Shown: in pieces, positions 43,771 through 50,392 of the stretch
Numbering within the stretch: the first letter of the stretch is position 1
How the letters are laid out: each line of letters opens with the position of its first letter
Position numbers and translations under genes: made by a program
Notes under the pieces: generated by a model
The model's database searches: none
What the model was told of the DNA's origin: nothing
Seen by the model: only the letters and a program-made list of their open reading frames with translations
Origin: DLAJ01 sp964655525
Lineage (GTDB): Bacteria; Bacillota; Clostridia; Lachnospirales; Lachnospiraceae
Direction of reading: 5' to 3'
Assembly (NCBI GenBank): GCA_964655525.1
Contig: CAZZNE010000020.1
Span: forward strand, 7,238-71,237
Length of the DNA: 64,000 bases

Positions 43771-44043
43771 TTACAGAGCTCCGTACGCCTTTATCAATTT
43801 ATCTGCAAAATCCCCGCTGTTCACCTCGTAAGTCCCATTCTGAATCCGTTCCTTCAGGGACGCTACCAAATCCTCACGAACATCAGGACTGTTTGCGACA
43901 GCCGTTTTCGCAGTCTGGTAATCTTTTCCCAAGCTGGAAATCTGCACCTGATCGGCAAAGCTCGTACCCGCCTTTTTCTTTACGCCGGGCTTCTTCTGTG
44001 CGTTGTATAACTGCTGTACCTGTGTTAATCCTCCGATACGCAT
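43771..44043 (-). CDS. flgM: Anti-sigma-D factor FlgM
   Basis: A 90-residue protein that holds the flagellar sigma factor inactive until hook completion. The start MRIGGLTQVQQLYN is typical for Clostridia FlgM. The C-terminal sigma-binding helices are in DVREDLVASLKERIQNGTYEVNSGDFADKLI. An upstream ATG exists, but 44043 has an AAGGAGGAG site. It is the first gene of the flgM-N-K-K2-L-fliW-csrA operon behind its own sigma-D promoter. Confidence 0.93.
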   Translation of the reverse strand: MRIGGLTQVQQLYNAQKKPGVKKKAGTSFADQVQISSLGKDYQTAKTAVANSPDVREDLVASLKERIQNGTYEVNSGDFADKLIKAYGAL

Positions 44044-44085
44044 AGCCGTTCTCCTCCTTCCATGGATCATTCGCTCTCATAACAT

Positions 44086-44112
44086 TTATCGACGCTTTTT
44101 GAATTTACTTTA
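44086..44112 (-). promoter_or_regulatory. Sigma-D promoter for the flgM operon
   Basis: TAAA (44109-44112), a 15-base spacer, then GTCGATAA (44086-44093) on the minus strand, matching the flagellar sigma consensus with one substitution in the -10. Confidence 0.8.
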
Positions 44113-44228
44113 GGGTTTTTTCTATTTTTGACAGAAAAAGGGCGCGCGAATCAAAAAAGAATCCGCAGGAAGCGGATTCTTTGAAAGGAACTCAGCCCTT
44201 TTATCCAACAGGATTTTTCGTGGTTTCA

Positions 44229-44281
44229 GAAGAATCGCGAAGCGATTTCTTCGAAAGATTTCCGCGCCGCGGAAATCTTTT
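44229..44281 (-). terminator. Paired hairpins, second copy of the rplA-type element
   Basis: Directly after the stop of the gene at 44282 are two stem-loops: AAGATTTCCGC with GCGGAAATCTT and GAAATCGC with GCGATT. They match the arms and order of the element at 8036-8083. It probably serves as terminator or mRNA 3' end stabiliser for the upstream gene. Confidence 0.6.
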
Positions 44282-44572
44282 TTATTCAACCGGACGATAG
44301 CGCTGGAATACTTTGTCCGCGCCGCACACATGCTTTGTTCCGTCCTTATCATAGATCAGGTAATCGCCCTCGCCGATAAAGATCCGTCCCCTGCGGTTTT
44401 TGATGTAAGGACACACAATGGCGCCGTCTTCCCGCTTGATCTTGACGAGTGTATCCGTGACGATCCAGCCCTTTGTCACCACGTCCGCCCAAAGCTCGCA
44501 GCCGTCCTCCATTCCTTTTCCCTGCTCATATTGTCTTACATCCGCTTCCATTTCCATTCTGATACATTTCAT
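44282..44572 (-). CDS. Small hypothetical protein, PGDYG-like
   Basis: A 96-residue soluble protein starting MKCIRMEMEADVRQYEQG. The C-terminal half reads RGRIFIGEGDYLIYDKDGTKHVCGADKV, resembling the PGDYG family of small proteins of unknown function. The ATG at 44572 has a GGGAGGTG site. It lies alone between the flgM operon promoter and the exported protein gene. The function is unknown. Confidence 0.7.
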   Translation of the reverse strand: MKCIRMEMEADVRQYEQGKGMEDGCELWADVVTKGWIVTDTLVKIKREDGAIVCPYIKNRRGRIFIGEGDYLIYDKDGTKHVCGADKVFQRYRPVE

Positions 44573-44738
44573 ATGTGACACCTCCCTTAGTATGCACGAA
44601 ATGCATATCAAACATCCGCAAAAACTGCAGCAGAGTCTTTCGCAGCTGTTTGTCTGTCTTTGTATGTAATTTTATTATACAATAGTTGGGAGAACAATCC
44701 AAGCGGAAGTTTCATTATGATTCCGTTTCACAAATTTT

Positions 44739-45854
44739 CTAATAAACCGCTTCCGGTTGGCTTAGACCATTATATGTCGCCTGAAACCGAAAGACACTCA
44801 TCGGCGTGCCGTGATTTGTCATGTAATAACAGTCATCTATTTGCTCGATGTAATAGGGAATCCCCTGCAAACCATACTCCACACTCAGATTTTCATAATT
44901 TCCCTCACACAATCCGCAGAGATCATTTGTCCGGATGAATACGGCCCCTTCCTGCCTGCCATACAAATCACATGCCACCGTAATATAGAAACTGTCCTCA
45001 ATCATCTTCACACACGCCATTCCGGCAATTTCATCCGATACCGGATAGCGCTGTAACACTTTAAAAGAATTTTTATCAACCAACAGCATATATCCGTTTG
45101 TGCCTGACACAAACAAAATCATATTTCCCATCATAGTAAATGAACGTATATAATAGTTGTCCAATTCACAGATCTTGCGCACTTCCTGAATACACATCCG
45201 ACCGGATACAGAATCCCGCTTTAATATATACATTTCTCCCGTCATAGAACTCCATACAAAAAAACTGTCTGTCTCATCATCATATTTTATATCATGAGGC
45301 CGAATCCCAATCTGTTCAAAACACTGTGTATTCTCAAACCTTCCGTTCATTCGTTCAAATACCAGTACCCTGTTGTTATCCGTATCAACAACCAGCCAGA
45401 CCTCACCATTCCCCGCTATCGCATGCGGACGGTTCATGCCTCCTGCCATAACCTGCCAGTCTTTGACCGGCTTATTTGGATTTTGGGTATAAAGCACCTG
45501 ATCGTGATAAGTGTCTACTATAAAATAATACCCTCTCTGCCTGATATATTGTGAAGGGACTTTCAATTCCTGATAAGCATTGACCGGATTTTCATAGTAA
45601 ATGTCAATAACCGGAAGTCTTTTTGCAGGCAGCATCCCCATATCCGTAATGATAATCTGCCCGTTCTCCTCCTCCGGATGTTCGGATATGTTTTGCACTT
45701 CGCATTCACCCGGTTCCTTTGCCATACTGATACCGGATAGGGCATATAACTCCAGCAAAGCAAGCGCTGCCCCCATGAGTAGCCTGCTCCATCCTTCTTT
45801 TTTTGTACTTTTCGAATAGATATTCATTCGCTTTCGTATCCTTCCCGCCGTCAA
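44739..45854 (-). CDS. Exported or membrane-anchored propeller-like protein of unknown function
   Basis: A 371-residue protein with an N-terminal basic segment and one hydrophobic stretch (LLMGAALALLELYALSGISM) acting as signal or anchor. The remainder has repeated short strands with motifs such as RPHAIAGNGEVWLVVDTDNNRVLVF, RPHDIKYDDETDSFFVWS and GYMLLVDKNSFKVLQRYPV, suggesting a beta-propeller. It starts five bases after the PIN-like gene, so it belongs to the same transcript behind the sigma-D promoter at 46528. The ligand or enzymatic activity is unknown. Confidence 0.65.
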   Translation of the reverse strand: MTAGRIRKRMNIYSKSTKKEGWSRLLMGAALALLELYALSGISMAKEPGECEVQNISEHPEEENGQIIITDMGMLPAKRLPVIDIYYENPVNAYQELKVPSQYIRQRGYYFIVDTYHDQVLYTQNPNKPVKDWQVMAGGMNRPHAIAGNGEVWLVVDTDNNRVLVFERMNGRFENTQCFEQIGIRPHDIKYDDETDSFFVWSSMTGEMYILKRDSVSGRMCIQEVRKICELDNYYIRSFTMMGNMILFVSGTNGYMLLVDKNSFKVLQRYPVSDEIAGMACVKMIEDSFYITVACDLYGRQEGAVFIRTNDLCGLCEGNYENLSVEYGLQGIPYYIEQIDDCYYMTNHGTPMSVFRFQATYNGLSQPEAVY

Positions 45855-45859
45855 GAACG

Positions 45860-46390
45860 TTATTCATTCTGTATTATGTACAACTCCTTAAGACTTTCTA
45901 TTTTATTCTGCCGTTTATTCATTGCATTCGACACGGTCGGATTGATGTCCTTCCATGTCAGTTCCGTGCCCCTTTCCTTACACTTGACCAATACGTCATA
46001 TAGCGAATTAACCTCTATAGCATGTTTACTAGAAAAGTAATTTTTTGCCAAAAATTTAGAGTGCCCATCATCCGACATAAAATAGTGGTATCCTTTTTTC
46101 ATTGCCATATAGAGCGATCGGATCTCGCCAAGACTTTCCCTTCTATCCGAATATTCGTAAATGTCTTCATTATCAGGAAATTCATAAAGGTTGATCCGCT
46201 CGTACGCATCCAAAAAGTATTCTTTATATTCCTCTTTATCCATATCGCTGCACAGATAATCCTCGTAGCGGACAATCATAATCTGACCGGACTGTAACAA
46301 TTGAACCAAATATCGATTCTGACACAGTTCCGTCTCCGCAACAAACTCATGCATGACGGGCTGCATTTCCATCTCATTCAATATGCGCAA
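45860..46390 (-). CDS. PIN-like domain protein, 3' part of a split gene
   Basis: The 176-residue frame contains a C-terminal part resembling PIN nucleases: SLGEIRSLYMAMKKGYHYFMSDDGHSKF matches the acidic Glu...Asp-Asp pattern, followed by AIEVNSLYDVLV. The N-terminal acidic residue would lie upstream. The open frame begins only at a TTG at 46390 (or ATG at 46372), without a good ribosome site. It directly continues, in a different frame across a nine-T run, the small ORF at 46378-46506. One extra T would join them into a single protein of about 215 residues. It could be a toxin-type nuclease, a broken gene, or a slippage-decoded gene. Confidence 0.55.
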   Translation of the reverse strand: MRILNEMEMQPVMHEFVAETELCQNRYLVQLLQSGQIMIVRYEDYLCSDMDKEEYKEYFLDAYERINLYEFPDNEDIYEYSDRRESLGEIRSLYMAMKKGYHYFMSDDGHSKFLAKNYFSSKHAIEVNSLYDVLVKCKERGTELTWKDINPTVSNAMNKRQNKIESLKELYIIQNE

Positions 46391-46506
46391 AAAAAAAGGC
46401 TGTGCTCCGGCTTCGGGCTCTCAAAGGAATCCGAAAGGCGCAAAATCTCCACCTCAGGAATCTCTTTCTCTCCGTTATAGAATACCACGCACTTCATCGC
46501 CGGCAT
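46378..46506 (-). other. 5' ORF of the split PIN-like gene, or nuclease-family remnant
   Basis: A 42-codon frame MPAMKCVVFYNGEKEIPE...ending HSLFFCAY stop. It starts 22 bases below a perfect sigma-D -10 box and ends just after the run of nine T at about 46389-46397. The segment CVVFYNGEKEIPEVEILRLS also resembles a stretch of Rpn/PD-(D/E)XK nuclease-family transposase proteins. It may therefore be either the true start of the downstream gene or a fused remnant. There is no strong Shine-Dalgarno sequence. Confidence 0.5.
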
Positions 46507-46527
46507 CGGACACAAGCGTATCGTCCT

Positions 46528-46554
46528 ATATCGGCATCTTTCGGAAGCGTTTTA
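46528..46554 (-). promoter_or_regulatory. Sigma-D promoter before the split PIN-like gene
   Basis: TAAA (46551-46554), exactly 15 bases, then GCCGATAT (46528-46535) on the minus strand, the best consensus match in the window. Confidence 0.75.
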
Positions 46555-46845
46555 TTCCTTCCCAGTTCCTGCCCTATTCATTTACCCTTCATGTAAGAAA
46601 ATCCGACAGAAACTGTCTGAATGTGCGAACGCACATAGTTTAGAATTTCTTAGATAGTTTTATATTAGAAAATGCAGACGCATTTGTCAATTGCTTTTAA
46701 TAACTTTAATAGCAGAAACACTATCTGCCTGTTTTCTTTATCCAAAACCAGAGACATATCGCTCTTGCTAACTACACATTGATATTTTACGTAAAATTAA
46801 CACCGCTCGCAGTGCAGACCAAAAGAAAACCTCAAGTCGCACATA
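46555..46845. other. AT-rich intergenic region, no gene seen
   Basis: About 290 bases between the phosphonate operon end and the sigma-D promoter. A weak minus-strand stem CACTGC/GCGGTG near 46801-46814 followed by TTAATTTT may terminate the operon. Nothing else recognisable was found. Confidence 0.5.
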
Positions 46846-47358
46846 TCATATGCCCATCTTCTCTACAATCATCCTCAATACCTTTTCCGGATTATTTTCA
46901 CCGTAATTCTCTATGACAATATCTGACTGCTTCGGTTCCTCAAAATCCATATTGATTCCCATCACATTTTCTACTTCATTTCTCAGTGCCCTGGAATACA
47001 GCTGCTTCTGATCTCTGTGGATCAGCTCCTCGATCGGCACTTTCAAATAAATCTCCCGATAATCCGGGATTTCATTTCTGTTCCATTCACGGCATTCATC
47101 AAACATGGCGATCACACAGATGACCACATCAATTCCCTGCTGATTCAGCATTCTGCATAACCTTCCATGCTGATACGCCAGTTTCTTGCGTCCTTCTAAT
47201 GTATAATCTCCTGCCTGATATACCTCACGAAGAATGTCGCCATCCAAAAATACCACATTACTCTTTATTTGTAATAGGTATTGATATAAGCTCTTTCCAA
47301 TCGTTGTCTTTCCTGCTCCCGAAAGTCCGGTGATCCAATAAGTTGTTCCCTGGTTCAT
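46846..47358 (-). CDS. APS-kinase-like P-loop kinase in a phosphonate operon
   Basis: A 170-residue protein with Walker A GLSGAGKTTIG (residues 11-21), FLDGDILREVY in place of the LDGDNVR of adenylylsulfate kinase, and the C-terminal LYSRALRNEVENVMGINMDFEEP resembling the APS-kinase lid region. No ATP sulfurylase is present and the neighbours make phosphonates. It may therefore phosphorylate a hydroxyl of a phosphonate or sugar instead of APS. It starts three bases after the cytidylyltransferase stop, with a GGAGG site. The substrate is inferred only. Confidence 0.8.
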   Translation of the reverse strand: MNQGTTYWITGLSGAGKTTIGKSLYQYLLQIKSNVVFLDGDILREVYQAGDYTLEGRKKLAYQHGRLCRMLNQQGIDVVICVIAMFDECREWNRNEIPDYREIYLKVPIEELIHRDQKQLYSRALRNEVENVMGINMDFEEPKQSDIVIENYGENNPEKVLRMIVEKMGI

Positions 47359-47361
47359 CTG

Positions 47362-48075
47362 TTACTCCTCCATTGATAATATAGAGATGATCCTCTCCCT
47401 GTCGTCCAGCGTATCGATCTCCCCACATAACTCACCTTTTATATCAAGCGGCTTTATCGCACATCTGTCAGAAACTTCATTCAATGCAGCTTCTGCATAG
47501 CACGTTACCCTGCCCTGCCGACAGAATTCCCTAATCTCTTCCAGCCAGATAAGCCAGTCGTTCCGTAATAATTTATAGAAAGGCTGCGCGGCAGCCGCAT
47601 GCTCAAAAAACTCGACCCCCACTTTCACGATCCTGCCATCGGATATGACCGCCTTAAAGTCCTTTTCAGGAAGTTCCGCTGCCTGATCCACCGCCACGCA
47701 GCTTTCCTTTGTCTCCAAAAGTTTTCTTAATACAGAGTCCTCAAACACCAAGTCCCCATGCAGCAGCAGAATGTCGTCCTCTAAATGAGACTCCGCCAGA
47801 TAAATGGAATAAATATAATTTGTGGTCTCATATTTTTTATTTTCAACATAGGTTATATTCATACTCCCGGCGATCTGATTCGTGTATTCCATCAAAACAT
47901 TGCTGCAATATCCCGTTGTCATCACCACATCACGGATTCCTGCCTTGTCAAGCTGCCTCAACTGCCTGCTCAATATGGTATCCGCACCGTTCAGACGCGT
48001 CATACATTTGGGATGATCCCGGGTCTCCTCTCCCATTCTGGAACCCATGCCGGAGTTCAAAATCAATGCTTTCAT
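47362..48075 (-). CDS. LicC/PntC-like cytidylyltransferase
   Basis: A 237-residue nucleotidyltransferase. The sugar-nucleotidyltransferase signature ILNSGMGSRMGEETRDHPK is followed by YETTNYIYSIYLAESHLEDDILLLHGD, a region close to LicC and PntC enzymes that make CDP-choline or CMP-phosphonates from CTP. The ATG at 48075 has a GGAAGG site, whereas the frame is open further upstream. Its position between phosphonopyruvate decarboxylase and the kinase suggests it activates the phosphonate as a CMP derivative. Confidence 0.85.
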   Translation of the reverse strand: MKALILNSGMGSRMGEETRDHPKCMTRLNGADTILSRQLRQLDKAGIRDVVMTTGYCSNVLMEYTNQIAGSMNITYVENKKYETTNYIYSIYLAESHLEDDILLLHGDLVFEDSVLRKLLETKESCVAVDQAAELPEKDFKAVISDGRIVKVGVEFFEHAAAAQPFYKLLRNDWLIWLEEIREFCRQGRVTCYAEAALNEVSDRCAIKPLDIKGELCGEIDTLDDRERIISILSMEE

Positions 48076-48138
48076 CTGCCAATTATCCTTCCGATATATC
48101 CGTTGTCCCTTCAAAATATCTGTTATCCGTTCAGACGA

Positions 48139-49260
48139 TCAGGTACACTGTCTTAAATAATCCATAAAACGTTCTTTGTTTTCCTGTGCCGTCGTTGTAG
48201 GCCGTCCCAGATCCGTCCGCGAACTTATATTACATTTCACTTCAATAAACATTAATTCGCCACTTGATTTTGCTTCCGATAACACCGCTGCCAATTCTTC
48301 TTCATTGCAAACAGATTTCTGTACCGGATAACCGCATCCTTTCGCAATTTGGACAAAATCAACATTTCCGCCGACCGTGGGCATTCCCCCTACTGTCTCA
48401 TGTGACTCATTATTGATCAAAATATGCACCATGTTACCCGGTTTGTTCGTTCCTATCAGTGCCATTGCACCCATATGCATAAGCGCCGCGCCGTCCCCGT
48501 CCACACACCATACTCTGGTATTCGGCTTATTTAACGCGATTCCCAGCGCAATGGAAGAACTGTGCCCCATAGAACCGACCGTGAGAAAGTCCCGCTGATG
48601 ACCCTGCCCCTTCCGTTCCCTGATCTCAAACAATTCCCTGGACGCTTTTCCGGTCGTTGATATGATCAGATCCTCTCCTGCCGTATCTACAATTTTTTCT
48701 ATTACATCTTCTCTTACTAAAAGATTATCATTCAGATAATCTATCTTGCTTTCCTTTTCAAATGCCGCCTTCTTTACGATAAACGCCACGCTCTTCCCCT
48801 GTGCCAGTGATCTGTCAAAGGTCTCCATGGCATCTGCAATTTCCTCCGGCGTTGTTTCCCACGTAAGGATCATATACTCCATATCGAGGTCATGGCATAA
48901 TGTCTCTGTGATCTCTCCCTGATAAATATGCTGCGGTTCGTCATGTACCCCCGGTTCTCCCCTCCATCCGACAATAAAAATGCAAGGAATTCCATACACT
49001 TTCGGATGCAGCAGTGACGCGGACGGGTTTACAATGTTTCCCAAGCCGCTGTTCTGCAGATACACAACCGGAACTTCGCCTGTCGCAAGATAATATCCTG
49101 CCGCCAGTCCTACACAGTTTCCCTCATTTGCCGCGATCAGATGACGTTTTCCGATTCCTTCTTTTCTCATCAGATGATTGCACAGTTCTTTGAGCTGGGA
49201 GTCCGGAACCCCAGTAAAAAAATCTTTTTTTATGATTTCCAGCAGGTCACTGACTTTCAT
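48139..49260 (-). CDS. Phosphonopyruvate decarboxylase
   Basis: TPP-dependent enzyme of 373 residues that makes phosphonoacetaldehyde and CO2, pulling the unfavourable PEP mutase reaction forward. The N-terminal domain has the catalytic Glu in AANEGNCVGLAAG (E46). The C-terminal TPP domain shows VWCVDGDGAALMHMGAMALIG and LINNESHETVGGMPT. The length fits the family. The ATG at 49260 overlaps the end of the dehydrogenase gene by 14 bases and has a GGGAG site. Confidence 0.93.
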   Translation of the reverse strand: MKVSDLLEIIKKDFFTGVPDSQLKELCNHLMRKEGIGKRHLIAANEGNCVGLAAGYYLATGEVPVVYLQNSGLGNIVNPSASLLHPKVYGIPCIFIVGWRGEPGVHDEPQHIYQGEITETLCHDLDMEYMILTWETTPEEIADAMETFDRSLAQGKSVAFIVKKAAFEKESKIDYLNDNLLVREDVIEKIVDTAGEDLIISTTGKASRELFEIRERKGQGHQRDFLTVGSMGHSSSIALGIALNKPNTRVWCVDGDGAALMHMGAMALIGTNKPGNMVHILINNESHETVGGMPTVGGNVDFVQIAKGCGYPVQKSVCNEEELAAVLSEAKSSGELMFIEVKCNISSRTDLGRPTTTAQENKERFMDYLRQCT

Positions 49261-50362
49261 CCCCCATTCTCCCTTCCGACAGCATGACATAAATTTCTCT
49301 GATGGTATCCTGTGAGAAATCAACCGGATGATTTTTCAGTCTTTCCTCATTCACGGACTCCGTCAATATCTTCAGATCCTCTTTCGTAACCGGCACCTTT
49401 AGCCACATATCCAGCTCTTTTAAAAGCCCGCGGTAAGACCGGACAGCCTCTTTTGCAGAGGCACACCCCCACAGGCCCGCAAGTTGCTCCAGAGAGCCAA
49501 GCAATGCTTCGTTTTTTTCACACTCCGCCTGTATCAGGGTCTGCTCCCACACAAAAGCCAGATTCAATGCCGCAGCCTGTCCATGCGGAATCCTGTAAAG
49601 CTTTGTCAGCTTATAGCTCATTGCATGCGCTGCCGTCGTTTTCGAAATGTTGATTGCTTTTCCGGCACAATAGGATGCCGACAACATCTGCTTTGCCGCT
49701 TTCGCATCCCCTGTAAGATAAGACTTATAATGGTCCAATATCGTTTGCAGTGCTTCCCCTGCATATTCCCTGCTTTCTTCCGTGGCATTCACCGCCCAGA
49801 ACGACTCCACGCAGTGGCATATGGCATCCAGCATCGTTGCTTTTTTCTGATCAGGCGGCAGTGTCGCCAGAATGGTGCTTTCCAAAAATACGACATCAGG
49901 AATGCAGGACGGATTCCCGACAGACTGCTTCTCTCCCTCATAGTAAATGACCGCAAAACTCGTTGCCTCACTTCCCGTTCCTGCTGTTGTTGGCATCGCA
50001 AAAAACGGAATGTCGTTTGGCACGATCGTCTGTTGCAAGAAACTCACCGCGGGATCCATGTTCGCAAAAGCCTTTACACATTTTCCGACATCCATTGCGC
50101 TCCCGCCGCCGACCGCCATCACGGCGTCACAGTGATTCTCCCTGAAACAGGATACCGCCTGAACAACACTTTCATAGGAAGGATTCGGCTCAAACTCCTG
50201 AAATACCGCTGCAACATGCTTATCCGAGAAAAAGCACTGACCCACCGGTGTTTTCGCAACATGCCTTCCGCAGATTAAAAGAATCCTCGATAGATTCCTG
50301 TCCTCTACAATTTCCTGAAACGCATCATATACATGTTCTGAGATCACTTTCTGCTCTTTCAT
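49247..50362 (-). CDS. Iron-containing alcohol dehydrogenase, predicted phosphonoacetaldehyde reductase
   Basis: A 371-residue group III dehydrogenase. NAD(P) binding is in VMAVGGGSAMDVGKCVKAF (about residues 81-99) and FAMPTTAGTGSEATSFAVIY. The metal ligands are expected in DAICHCVESFWA and AHAMSYKLTKLYRIPHG. In phosphonate clusters this family reduces phosphonoacetaldehyde to 2-hydroxyethylphosphonate. It lies between PEP mutase and decarboxylase. No aminotransferase is present, so the aminoethylphosphonate route is less likely. Confidence 0.88.
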   Translation of the reverse strand: MKEQKVISEHVYDAFQEIVEDRNLSRILLICGRHVAKTPVGQCFFSDKHVAAVFQEFEPNPSYESVVQAVSCFRENHCDAVMAVGGGSAMDVGKCVKAFANMDPAVSFLQQTIVPNDIPFFAMPTTAGTGSEATSFAVIYYEGEKQSVGNPSCIPDVVFLESTILATLPPDQKKATMLDAICHCVESFWAVNATEESREYAGEALQTILDHYKSYLTGDAKAAKQMLSASYCAGKAINISKTTAAHAMSYKLTKLYRIPHGQAAALNLAFVWEQTLIQAECEKNEALLGSLEQLAGLWGCASAKEAVRSYRGLLKELDMWLKVPVTKEDLKILTESVNEERLKNHPVDFSQDTIREIYVMLSEGRMGDESQ

Positions 50363-50392
50363 GAATCTGTTTTTGCCTCCCGATCCGGCTTC

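Noticed and set aside
44122..44352. 76-codon frame over the paired hairpins at 44229
   Set aside because: It mainly translates the inverted repeats and overlaps the PGDYG-like gene; no ribosome site.
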